Source of the DNA: an uncultured bacterium
Lineage (GTDB): Bacteria > Armatimonadota > Zipacnadia > Zipacnadales > Zipacnadaceae
DNA length: 14,591 bases
Assembly: GCA_937928475.1 (NCBI GenBank)
Contig: CALFVE010000034.1
Span: 1 to 14,591, forward strand
Reading direction: 5' to 3'
How positions within the stretch are numbered: position 1 is the first letter of the stretch; each line of letters starts with the position of its first letter. This document shows positions 1-5,602 of this stretch, piece by piece. The position numbers were made by a program, and so were the translations under genes. A model generated the notes under the pieces. It had not been told where the DNA came from, did no database searches, and saw only the letters and a list, made by a program, of their open reading frames with translations.

Positions 1-527
1 CGGGTGCCGTAGCCGAGATGCAGGCGCACCAGGGGGTCTTGCCAGGTGGGAGGGCCTTCGGGTATGAGAACATTACACGCAGTCACAGCAAAGGGCGAGA
101 TGCGGTCGTCGCCGCTGGCAGGGTCAGGCCGCTGCCTGCTGGGTAGCCAGGCGGAGCCGGTGACATTGGTGGCGCCCAGGATTAAAGAAGGCTTCCCCGG
201 CCGCTCCTTCACCACGGTGAAGTACGCATTCAGTTCGTCCACATGGTCGTGATTCGCCACCCGGTCCCAGCCTTGCGGGGCGACGTACAGGTAGTCCAAC
301 TCCAACCAGTCGGTGATACCGACAAAGATCTCGCCGATGTTGACGAAGTCCCTGACCGTGCCGGCAGGCGTGTTGATGGCCTCAGTGTTCCAGTAAATGT
401 AGTTGATTTCGGCGGTGTTGGGGGCCAGGGGGTTGCCCGTGGGCATGGCGACGACGTCCCCGGCGAGAGCCAGGGAGGCGCTAGCGACGAGCAGCGCCAG
501 CGTGAGCAGAAGGTGATGCAGGCGCAT
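1..527 (-). CDS. Exported protein of unknown function, N-terminal part (runs off left edge)
   Basis: Reading leftwards from ATG at 527 the frame stays open for 175 codons to the window edge, so only the N-terminal part is present. A GGAGG-type ribosome binding site lies about 7 nt upstream. Residues 1-23 form a clear Sec signal peptide: Met-Arg-Leu-His-His, a Leu/Ala-rich core, then an Ala-Leu-Ala cleavage site before Gly-Asp. The mature start is rich in alternating hydrophobic/aromatic stretches (for example NYIYWN, LELDYLYV), compatible with beta strands of a surface or outer-membrane barrel; that reading is inference. No catalytic motif is visible and I do not recognise the family. The gene lies about 100 nt downstream of the tRNA-Leu gene on the same strand and could be co-transcribed with it. 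An overlapping antisense frame is less convincing because this one has both a signal peptide and a ribosome binding site. Confidence 0.8.
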   Translation of the reverse strand, partial: MRLHHLLLTLALLVASASLALAGDVVAMPTGNPLAPNTAEINYIYWNTEAINTPAGTVRDFVNIGEIFVGITDWLELDYLYVAPQGWDRVANHDHVDELNAYFTVVKERPGKPSLILGATNVTGSAWLPSRQRPDPASGDDRISPFAVTACNVLIPEGPPTWQDPLVRLHLGYGT

Positions 528-596
528 CTATGACTCCTCCCTCCGAAGTGGTTGCGGGCTAAGCCGCAGTAGGCGGCGGGACTAGCGTTACGAGAA

Positions 597-622
597 CGGC
601 GGCGCCGAGGAAAGCACCGCCG
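597..622 (-). terminator. Weak hairpin downstream of tRNA-Leu
   Basis: On the minus strand a 6-bp G+C-only stem (CGGCGG at 617-622 with CCGCCG at 597-602) follows the tRNA 3' end by about 10 nt and is followed by a short T-containing stretch rather than a true T-run. It may act as a weak terminator or processing hairpin between the tRNA and the exported-protein gene. The evidence is structural only. Confidence 0.3.
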
Positions 623-631
623 GAGAGCGCC

Positions 632-718
632 TGGTGCCGAAGGCCGGACTCGAACCGGCACGGGCATGAGCCCACTGCCTCCTGAGGACAGCGTGTCTGC
701 CAATTCCACCACTTCGGC
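632..718 (-). tRNA. tRNA-Leu (anticodon CAG)
   Basis: The 87-nt minus-strand sequence folds as a class II tRNA. The acceptor stem GCCGAAG (718-712) pairs with CTTCGGC (642-636). The D-arm contains the usual GG. The anticodon stem CTGTC/GGCAG encloses the loop CTCAGGA, giving anticodon CAG and therefore leucine (CUG codons). The long variable arm has a GGGC/GCCC stem, as expected for tRNA-Leu. The T-arm is GCCGG/CCGGC around TTCGAGT. The 3' CCA is encoded in the DNA, after discriminator A. CUG should be a heavily used codon in this GC-rich genome. The gene has its own strong promoter just upstream. Confidence 0.97.
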
Positions 719-731
719 GCGGACACTAATA

Positions 732-760
732 AGTTTAGTAAAGCCGCTGGGAGGTGTCAA
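732..760 (-). promoter_or_regulatory. Sigma-70 promoter of tRNA-Leu
   Basis: Read on the minus strand, a perfect -35 box TTGACA (760-755) is followed by exactly 17 nt and a -10 box TAAACT (737-732). The predicted transcription start lies near 724-726, a few bases before the tRNA 5' end at 718. Box identity, spacing and position all fit a housekeeping tRNA promoter. The same transcript could continue into the exported-protein gene. Confidence 0.85.
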
Positions 761-761
761 G

Positions 762-779
762 GCCCCACCGGGGCTTTTT
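762..779 (+). terminator. Rho-independent terminator-like hairpin, orphan on + strand
   Basis: A 5-bp stem GCCCC/GGGGC with a 3-nt loop is followed directly by five T residues, the layout of an intrinsic terminator for + strand transcription. No + strand gene precedes it in the window, so it may stop antisense transcription before the tRNA promoter or be a relic. Read on the other strand it merely precedes the tRNA promoter. Confidence 0.45.
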
Positions 780-1049
780 CGCCAGGGGTGAGAGCGCCGC
801 GCCGGCGCAGGCCGGAGCCGGGGTTGCAGCCGAAACAGGACCCCGGCCTCGGTCACAATCTAGGGTACCAGGACCGAGCACGCGGAGGTCAAGCCGGCGC
901 AAACGGGGAATCTCGGCTAGAGCCAAAGCAAGGACGAATCGGGCTGGGAACGGTTGCAGGGGGGCACTTGGGGTTCTCGTGCTAAACCATCCAATGGCCC
1001 GATTTCGTCCTTGCGGGTACATTATACCCCGTTTGGAGGACTTCAATCC
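780..1049. other. Intergenic region with inverted repeats upstream of mpg
   Basis: I see no convincing gene in these 270 nt; open frames on both strands have poor composition and no ribosome binding site. Two inverted repeats stand out. A 7-bp stem (CTCGGTC 848-854 with GACCGAG 872-878) encloses a 17-nt loop. A much longer imperfect palindrome spans 928-1014 and is listed separately. The stretch ends with an AT-rich patch (1018-1026) that could contain a -10 element for mpg, but no good -35 box lies at the right distance. A GGAGGA ribosome binding site for mpg lies at 1035-1040. Confidence 0.6.
928..1014. repeat. Long imperfect palindrome (87 nt)
   Basis: The 17-nt arm at 928-944 is the reverse complement of 997-1014 except for one extra base in the right arm. 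Shorter nested complementary pieces lie inside: GGTT 952-955 with AACC 985-988, and GCAC 964-967 with GTGC 979-982. The whole could fold into one long hairpin with internal loops. It lies 36 nt upstream of the mpg start. It could be a structured RNA, a regulator-binding palindrome or a small mobile hairpin element; the sequence alone does not decide. Confidence 0.65.
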
Positions 1050-1682
1050 GTGCTGGGCGCTTTTTCCCCGGACAGCGACGTAGACTGGGCGGCCTTACCG
1101 GTCGTGCCCCGGAATTTCTACCTGCGACCCACCGTGGAGGTGGCGCAGGCCTTGCTGGGCCAGGCGTTGGTGCACCAGCAGCCCGAAGGGTTGACCGTCG
1201 GCCTGATCGTGGAGACCGAAGCCTATCTGGTCGGAGATCCGGGCTCCCATGCCTGGCGGGGGCGCACCGCCCGTAACGCCCCCATGTTCGGGCCCCCGGG
1301 GACGATCTATGTCTATCGCATTTACGGAGTGCACTGGTGTGTCAATCTGGTCACGCAGCCTGAGGGTGTGCCGGAAGCGGTGCTGATCCGGGCGCTGGAG
1401 CCGGTGGCGGGCCTGGAGTTGATGCGTCAGCGACGCGGTGTAGACCGCCTAGAGGAGCTGTGCGGCGGGCCCGCCAGACTAACCGAGGCTTTGGGTATCA
1501 GCGAGGCCAACAACTGGGGAGACGCCACGACTCCCCCCTTGTGGGTGGCGGATACCGGGCAACGGGTACGCAAAGTCGGCGCAGGCACGCGCGTTGGTCT
1601 CCCCCGCGGCAGGGGACACGAGGCGGTATTGCGCTTTGGCGTCGCGGGTAGCCGCTTTCTTTCGCGGCGATTTGCCGGCTAA
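1050..1682 (+). CDS. mpg: 3-methyladenine (alkylpurine) DNA glycosylase, AAG/MPG family
   Basis: The 210-residue product excises alkylated and deaminated purines to start base excision repair. Family hallmarks are all present: an RNFYLRP start of the fold, LIVETEAY with the catalytic Glu, the region RNAPMF-GPPGTIYVYRIYG that forms the DNA-intercalating and base-binding face, a conserved C-x-N in WCVNLV, and CGGPARLTEALGI. Length and the C-terminal arrangement match compact bacterial members. I chose GTG at 1050 because GGAGGA at 1035-1040 sits 9 nt upstream; an in-frame ATG at 954 would add 32 low-quality residues across the palindrome region. The next gene begins 17 nt after the stop, so the two are probably co-transcribed. 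Confidence 0.93.
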   Translation: MLGAFSPDSDVDWAALPVVPRNFYLRPTVEVAQALLGQALVHQQPEGLTVGLIVETEAYLVGDPGSHAWRGRTARNAPMFGPPGTIYVYRIYGVHWCVNLVTQPEGVPEAVLIRALEPVAGLELMRQRRGVDRLEELCGGPARLTEALGISEANNWGDATTPPLWVADTGQRVRKVGAGTRVGLPRGRGHEAVLRFGVAGSRFLSRRFAG

Positions 1683-1699
1683 CAACGAGAAGTGCGCCA

Positions 1700-2536
1700 A
1701 TGAAGATTGCTTTCATGACCTTTGTGGCCCCCGAATGGTCGCTGCAGCAGCATCTGGCTGCCGCCATCCGCTACGGCTACGACGGGCTGGAGCCGCGCTG
1801 CGCCGCGGGGCATCAGCACGGCGTGGAGGTTAGTACTACCAAGCGACAACGGCGGGAGATCCGCGCGCAGTTCGCCGACTGCGGGGTGGAGATCTCATGC
1901 CTGGCGACCTCACTGCGCTACAACTTCCCGGAGCCCACACAGGTGGCGGAGATGGTGGAAGAGACCAAGAGGTACTTGCAGCTGGCCGCCGACCTGGGCG
2001 CTCCCAATATTCGCGTCTTCGGAGGCAATCCGCCCGAGCAGGGCCTGGCCCGGGAGACGGCGGCTCAACGGGTGGCGGAGGCGCTCGCGCAGTGCATGGA
2101 GACCGCGGACTCCTGCGGCGTGAATCTGTGCCTGGAGACGCACGACTTTTTCTGCCGAGCGGAACACGCCGCGGCGGTAGTGGACGCGGTAAATCACCCG
2201 CGGCTGGGGTTCAACTGGGACATGCTGCATACCGCTCGCCACGGAGAGACGCCGGAGCAGTCCTGGGCGCACCTGGCCGGCCGAGTCTACCATTGCCACG
2301 TCCACGACTATCGCTGGAGCCCCGAAAACCCGGACGAGATCCAGCCAGCGCTGATGGGCGAGGGGATGGTGCCCCACGCCGAAGACATCCGCCTGCTCAA
2401 GACGGCGGGGTACGCGGGGGCGCTCTCCGGAGAATGGATCGGAGACTGGAAGGCACAGGAGATTCTGCCTCAGGCCGCGGGTCAGTTGCGGAGGTGGATA
2501 GGGGATGGTGCGCAGTGGATAGCAGATAGTGGGTAG
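1700..2536 (+). CDS. Sugar phosphate isomerase/epimerase-like protein (xylose isomerase-type TIM barrel)
   Basis: The 278-residue product belongs to the AP endonuclease 2/xylose isomerase-like TIM-barrel superfamily. It opens with MKIAFMTFVAPEWSLQQHLAAAIRYGYDGLE, the typical first strand and helix. Candidate divalent-metal ligands lie at the expected strand ends: Glu146 (LCLETHDF), Asp174 (FNWDMLHT), a His in YHCHVHDY (198-202) and Glu245 (LSGEWIG). The conserved Arg-Val-Phe-Gly-Gly after strand 3 is also present. Substrate cannot be predicted; relatives act on keto-sugars, inosose or hydroxypyruvate. It follows mpg by 17 nt with only a weak GAGAAG ribosome binding site. The last roughly 15 codons, including the stop, lie inside a degenerate 7-bp tandem repeat, so the C-terminus after LRRW may be a recently acquired tail. 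Confidence 0.85.
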   Translation: MKIAFMTFVAPEWSLQQHLAAAIRYGYDGLEPRCAAGHQHGVEVSTTKRQRREIRAQFADCGVEISCLATSLRYNFPEPTQVAEMVEETKRYLQLAADLGAPNIRVFGGNPPEQGLARETAAQRVAEALAQCMETADSCGVNLCLETHDFFCRAEHAAAVVDAVNHPRLGFNWDMLHTARHGETPEQSWAHLAGRVYHCHVHDYRWSPENPDEIQPALMGEGMVPHAEDIRLLKTAGYAGALSGEWIGDWKAQEILPQAAGQLRRWIGDGAQWIADSG

Positions 2537-2593
2537 TGGGTGGTCGTTGGTGGTTGGTGGGGAGTGATTGGTGGGCAGTGGCACGTGGCAGGG
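2489..2593. repeat. Degenerate 7-bp tandem repeat (about 15 units)
   Basis: From 2489 the sequence divides into fifteen consecutive 7-mers with approximate + strand consensus GGNNRGT. Examples are GGATGGT (2503), AGATAGT (2524), GGGTAGT (2531), GGGTGGT (2538), GGTTGGT (2552), GGGGAGT (2559), GATTGGT (2566) and GGGCAGT (2573). The period stays at seven without indels, but individual units diverge. The array covers the 3' end of the isomerase gene, its TAG stop and the start of the mutL leader. Heptameric tandem repeats of this kind are known between genes in some cyanobacteria and other bacteria; their role is unclear. Confidence 0.85.
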
Positions 2594-2637
2594 GGGCGAG
2601 GAGGAGAGCGAGAGGACGTTGCGGGGTGCGGGTGGGT

Positions 2638-4419
2638 ATGGCGAAGATACATATTCTGCCTGACAATCTGGCCAACCGGATCGCAGCCGGGGAAGTCGTC
2701 GAGCGGCCGGCGAGCGTGGTCAAGGAGTTGGTGGAGAACGCCCTGGATGCCGGGGCGCTCCGGATTGAGGTGCGGCTGCGCGACGGCGGACGGCAACTGG
2801 TGCAGGTGGTGGACGACGGCGCCGGGATGACCGCCGAGGACCTGGTGCTGTCCGTGCATCGCTTTGCCACCTCCAAGATTAGCGAGGCGGAAGACCTGGA
2901 GGCGATTACGACGCTGGGCTTCCGCGGCGAGGCGCTGCCCAGCATCGGGGCGGTGGCGCGCCTCAAGATCGTGACTCGGCCTGCGGAACAGGAAAGCGGC
3001 ACGGCGCTGCTTATGGAGGGGGGCGAGATCATCGCCCTGGAGGAGACCGGCTGCGCCCCAGGAACGACCGTCACCGTTTCGGACCTCTTCTACAATACCC
3101 CGGCCCGGCGCAAGTTCCTGGCCACCAGCGCCACCGAGCGCGGGCACTGCGTGGACTGGGTGGTGCGGCTGGCCTTGGCGCGCCCGGAGGTCTCCTTCCG
3201 CATACTGCACAACGACGCGCCGATTCTGGCGACGCGCGGGTCCGGGGAACTCCGCGAGGTGCTGGCCGCAGCCTTGGGCAGCGAGGTGGTTCGCGAGCTG
3301 CTCCCGGTGAGCCTTGACTTCGGTAATCTGAGGCTTCGCGGGTATGTTTCTTCGCCCCGCCTGCTGCGCCCCACACGCGCGCAGCAGTTTTTCTACGTCA
3401 ACGGACGCTACGTGCGCTCGCGCAGCCTGGGAGCGGCCCTCACCAATGCCTACGGGATGCTGCTGCCCGCTGGCAAGCAGCCTGTGTGCGTGCTGCGGCT
3501 CGACCTTGACCCCTCCCAGGTGGACCCCAACGTCCATCCTACCAAGATCGAGGTGCGCTTCAAGCGGCCAGGGGAGATTTACGCCCTGGCCGAGCGGGCG
3601 GTGGCAGAGGCGCTGGCGGCCGCGGGCTACCGGTCGCTCGACCGGCAAGTCCCCCGTCCTCCCGGCCGGCCTGCCGACCTCCTCCCGGCGGGCCGTCTGC
3701 CTGGGCCGGACCTCGACCGCCGGGGGCAAGTGCAACGGCTGAGGGTCAACCCTTTCTTCGACGAGGTAGACGAGCGGGACGTCGGCCTGGAGGTGCACGC
3801 AGCCAAACCCCTCTGCGAGAGGGTGGCCAAGGCTGAGCCGCAACCGTTCGGCACGGGTGAGGTCACGCTGCTGGGGCAGGTCTGGGGCCGGTATCTGGCG
3901 GCGGTCTCCGCCGAGGGCCTGCTGCTGATTGACCAGCACCGGGCGGCCGAGCGCATTCTATTCGAGAGGCTCCAGGCACAGCCCGAGGGAGTGGCCGCGC
4001 AACTGCTGGCGCTGCCACAGAGCCTGGAACTGTCCGGGCCGGAGTGCGCGGCGCTGGCGGAGAACCGGGAGGCCCTAGCGAAACTGGGCTACCAACTGGA
4101 GGAATTCGGAGGAAGCAGCCTGCTGGTGCGGGCGGTGCCGGCGGCGACTTACCGGGATCCGCTGGCGGCGCTGCGCGATCTGGCGGCGGACCTGGCGGAA
4201 AGCGGTTTGTCCGGCGAGTGGAACCTAGCGCGGCAGGAACTGCTGGCGCGCGTGGCTTGCCACGCCGCGGTCACCGCGGGGCAGAGATTGACCAGCGCTG
4301 AAGCGCAGGCGCTGCTGGAGGGCCTGCTGGCGACCGAGGCCCCAGCAGTCTGCCCGCACGGAGACCCCGTAGTTGTGCACTTCCCCCTGCACCAGATTGA
4401 CCGCAGGTTCAAGCGATGA
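2638..4419 (+). CDS. mutL: DNA mismatch repair protein MutL, endonuclease type
   Basis: The 593-residue product couples mismatch recognition by MutS to strand incision and excision. The N-terminal GHKL ATPase is complete: ERPASVVKELVENALDAGA (Glu30, Asn34), DDGAGM (59-64), HRFATSKI, TLGFRGEALPSIGA (92-105) and SDLFYNTPARRKFL. A linker of about 340-405 leads to the C-terminal dimerisation/endonuclease domain. Nuclease motifs are present with variations: DQHRAAERILFE (432-443) for DQHA-x2-E-x4-E, ACHAA (540-544), CPHGDP (572-577) for CPHGRP, and a final FKR. The start at 2638 matches the usual N-terminus; GTG at 2626 with AGAGG at 2611-2615 is an alternative. The frame is open another 34 codons upstream, but that part is repeat-derived. 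It overlaps miaA by ATGA. mutS is not in the window. Confidence 0.96.
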   Translation: MAKIHILPDNLANRIAAGEVVERPASVVKELVENALDAGALRIEVRLRDGGRQLVQVVDDGAGMTAEDLVLSVHRFATSKISEAEDLEAITTLGFRGEALPSIGAVARLKIVTRPAEQESGTALLMEGGEIIALEETGCAPGTTVTVSDLFYNTPARRKFLATSATERGHCVDWVVRLALARPEVSFRILHNDAPILATRGSGELREVLAAALGSEVVRELLPVSLDFGNLRLRGYVSSPRLLRPTRAQQFFYVNGRYVRSRSLGAALTNAYGMLLPAGKQPVCVLRLDLDPSQVDPNVHPTKIEVRFKRPGEIYALAERAVAEALAAAGYRSLDRQVPRPPGRPADLLPAGRLPGPDLDRRGQVQRLRVNPFFDEVDERDVGLEVHAAKPLCERVAKAEPQPFGTGEVTLLGQVWGRYLAAVSAEGLLLIDQHRAAERILFERLQAQPEGVAAQLLALPQSLELSGPECAALAENREALAKLGYQLEEFGGSSLLVRAVPAATYRDPLAALRDLAADLAESGLSGEWNLARQELLARVACHAAVTAGQRLTSAEAQALLEGLLATEAPAVCPHGDPVVVHFPLHQIDRRFKR

Positions 4420-5510
4420 AGCCAGACGCCCGGCCAGCCTGCTCCTCGGGCCGAGCCGTGCGGCCTGACGGCACGGGCCCGATTCACCTCCCGCTGTCGT
4501 GCTTCGTTCATCGCGGCCCCTGCGGGAGGGGACAGACCGGGAAGATCCCGCTGCTCGTCTTAGCGGGGCCGACGGCGGCCGGCAAGACGGCGATGGCGGT
4601 GCGAGTGGCTGAGGCGGTGGGCGGAGAGATCATCTCGGCGGATGCCTTCCAGATCTACCGCGGAATGGCCGTAGGCACAGCGCAGCCCACGGCGCAGGAG
4701 AGGGCGCGGGCGCGGTTTCACCTGGTGGCGGAGTTGGAACCGACTGCGCCCTTCACCGTCGCAGATTTCCAGAGCCGCGCCGCGCGGGCGATCGAGGAGG
4801 TATGGCAACGAGGCAACCTGCCGGTCCTCTGCGGAGGAACGGGGCTGTACCTGCGGGCGCTGCTGCGGCACTTCGCCATTCCAGCCACGCGCGACCCGCT
4901 GCAGGCCGAGATTCGCCGTCGTCTCCAGGCGGAAGCGCAAGAGCAAGGCCTTCCGGCCCTGTACCGACGCCTGCGCGAGATTGACCCAACCGCCGCCGCC
5001 AGGATTGCCCCGCAGGACGAGCGAAGGATCGTGCGCGCGCTGGAGGTGTGGGAACTCACCGGCCGGCGCTTCTCGGAGGCGAGCGGCGTTGACCGGTCGG
5101 CAGGGGCGCGTTATAATGCGGCTGCTTACGTGCTCACCTGCCCCCGAGAGTTGCTGCACCAGCGGATAGCGTCCCGCGTCCAGGCCATGCTAGCGAGCGG
5201 GTGGCTGGAGGAAGTGCAAGCCCTGCGCGAGCGCGGGCTAGCCCCCGACAGCCAAGCGATGCAGGCCCTGGGGTATGCGGCGCTCTGGGAAGTGCTGGAG
5301 GGGCGCACCTCCCTGCCAGACGCCGAGGAGCGGATCAAGCGCGAGACGCGACAGTACGCGAAGCGGCAACTCACCTGGCTGCGCCGAGAGTATGGGTTTA
5401 CCTGGATGACGTGGAGCAGCCCAGTGGAGTACGAGTGCTTCGCTGGTCATCTCCTCTGCGTGGGGGAGCACCTGAAAGCGGCCGCTTTGGGGCAGGGAAA
5501 GCAGGCCTAG
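4416..5510 (+). CDS. miaA: tRNA dimethylallyltransferase MiaA, with doubtful N-terminal extension
   Basis: MiaA transfers the dimethylallyl group to N6 of A37 in tRNAs reading UNN codons. From the ATG at 4416, which overlaps the mutL stop as ATGA, the product has 364 residues, about 50 more than usual. The conserved fold begins only at residue 43: KIPLLVLAGPTAAGKT (P-loop 51-58), ISADAFQIYRGM (73-84), GTAQP, CGGTGLYLRALL (139-150), the DERRIVRALEVWELTGR helix and ETRQYAKRQLTWLRRE near the end. Residues 1-42 are rich in Cys, Pro and Gly and do not look like a protein fold; their DNA forms hairpins. The only other in-frame start there is GTG 4458, without a ribosome binding site. The true start may be non-standard (near 4545). 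The family assignment is secure; the N-terminus is not. Confidence 0.93.
   Translation: MKPDARPACSSGRAVRPDGTGPIHLPLSCFVHRGPCGRGQTGKIPLLVLAGPTAAGKTAMAVRVAEAVGGEIISADAFQIYRGMAVGTAQPTAQERARARFHLVAELEPTAPFTVADFQSRAARAIEEVWQRGNLPVLCGGTGLYLRALLRHFAIPATRDPLQAEIRRRLQAEAQEQGLPALYRRLREIDPTAAARIAPQDERRIVRALEVWELTGRRFSEASGVDRSAGARYNAAAYVLTCPRELLHQRIASRVQAMLASGWLEEVQALRERGLAPDSQAMQALGYAALWEVLEGRTSLPDAEERIKRETRQYAKRQLTWLRREYGFTWMTWSSPVEYECFAGHLLCVGEHLKAAALGQGKQA
4451..4529 (+). promoter_or_regulatory. Two hairpins at the mutL-miaA junction, one masking a ribosome binding site
   Basis: CCGTGC (4456-4461) pairs with GCACGG (4471-4476), with flanking GGGCC/GGCCC extending the stem. Next, CCTCCCGC (4487-4494) is the exact complement of GCGGGAGG (4522-4529), enclosing a 27-nt loop. 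The second stem would hide the purine-rich GGGAGGGG, which lies just ahead of the conserved beginning of MiaA. This could tune miaA translation relative to mutL. It is a structural reading only; complementary stretches are also easier to find in GC-rich DNA. Confidence 0.4.
5089..5117 (+). promoter_or_regulatory. Strong sigma-70-like promoter inside miaA
   Basis: TTGACC (5089-5094, five of six consensus bases) is followed by exactly 17 nt and a perfect TATAAT (5112-5117). The element lies within miaA codons for Val-Asp through Tyr-Asn and introduces the AT-rich codons TAT AAT in an otherwise GC-rich gene. Predicted transcription would start near 5124 and could drive dapF and dapL independently of mutL-miaA. 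No protein-coding start is expected between it and dapF. Confidence 0.55.
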
Positions 5511-5553
5511 GCGGAACCTCAGACTGCCTGCGGGGCGACTAAGCGGCAGATAG

Positions 5554-5577
5554 GGGCGGCACCCTGGTGTGCCGCCC
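5554..5577 (+). other. Stable hairpin in the miaA-dapF gap
   Basis: A perfect 9-bp stem, GGGCGGCAC (5554-5562) with GTGCCGCCC (5569-5577), encloses a 6-nt loop. It ends 25 nt before the dapF start. No T-run follows on either side, so it is not a canonical intrinsic terminator. It may stabilise or separate the dapF message or act as a regulatory stem in its leader. Confidence 0.55.
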
Positions 5578-5602
5578 TCGCGCACATCGGGATGGGGAAG
5601 CG

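Noticed and set aside
230..856. Long minus-strand open frame (208 codons)
   Set aside because: It runs through the tRNA-Leu gene and overlaps, in another frame, the exported-protein gene that has a signal peptide and ribosome binding site. It is a shadow frame.
1003..1028. Possible promoter for mpg in the AT-rich patch near 1020
   Set aside because: Several -10-like hexamers can be drawn, but none has a -35 box at 16-18 nt, and the patch overlaps the palindrome arm.
954..1049. N-terminal extension of the DNA glycosylase from ATG 954
   Set aside because: It lies across the palindrome, has no ribosome binding site, and is replaced by GTG 1050 with a well-spaced GGAGGA.
2536..2637. 34-codon in-frame extension at the 5' end of mutL
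   Set aside because: It is translated heptad repeat and Arg/Gly-rich sequence. The conserved MutL N-terminus starts at the ATG at 2638.
2482..3939. 485-codon minus-strand open frame antisense to mutL
   Set aside because: High GC makes long antisense frames common. The composition is not protein-like, there is no ribosome binding site, and the + strand encodes a fully recognisable MutL.
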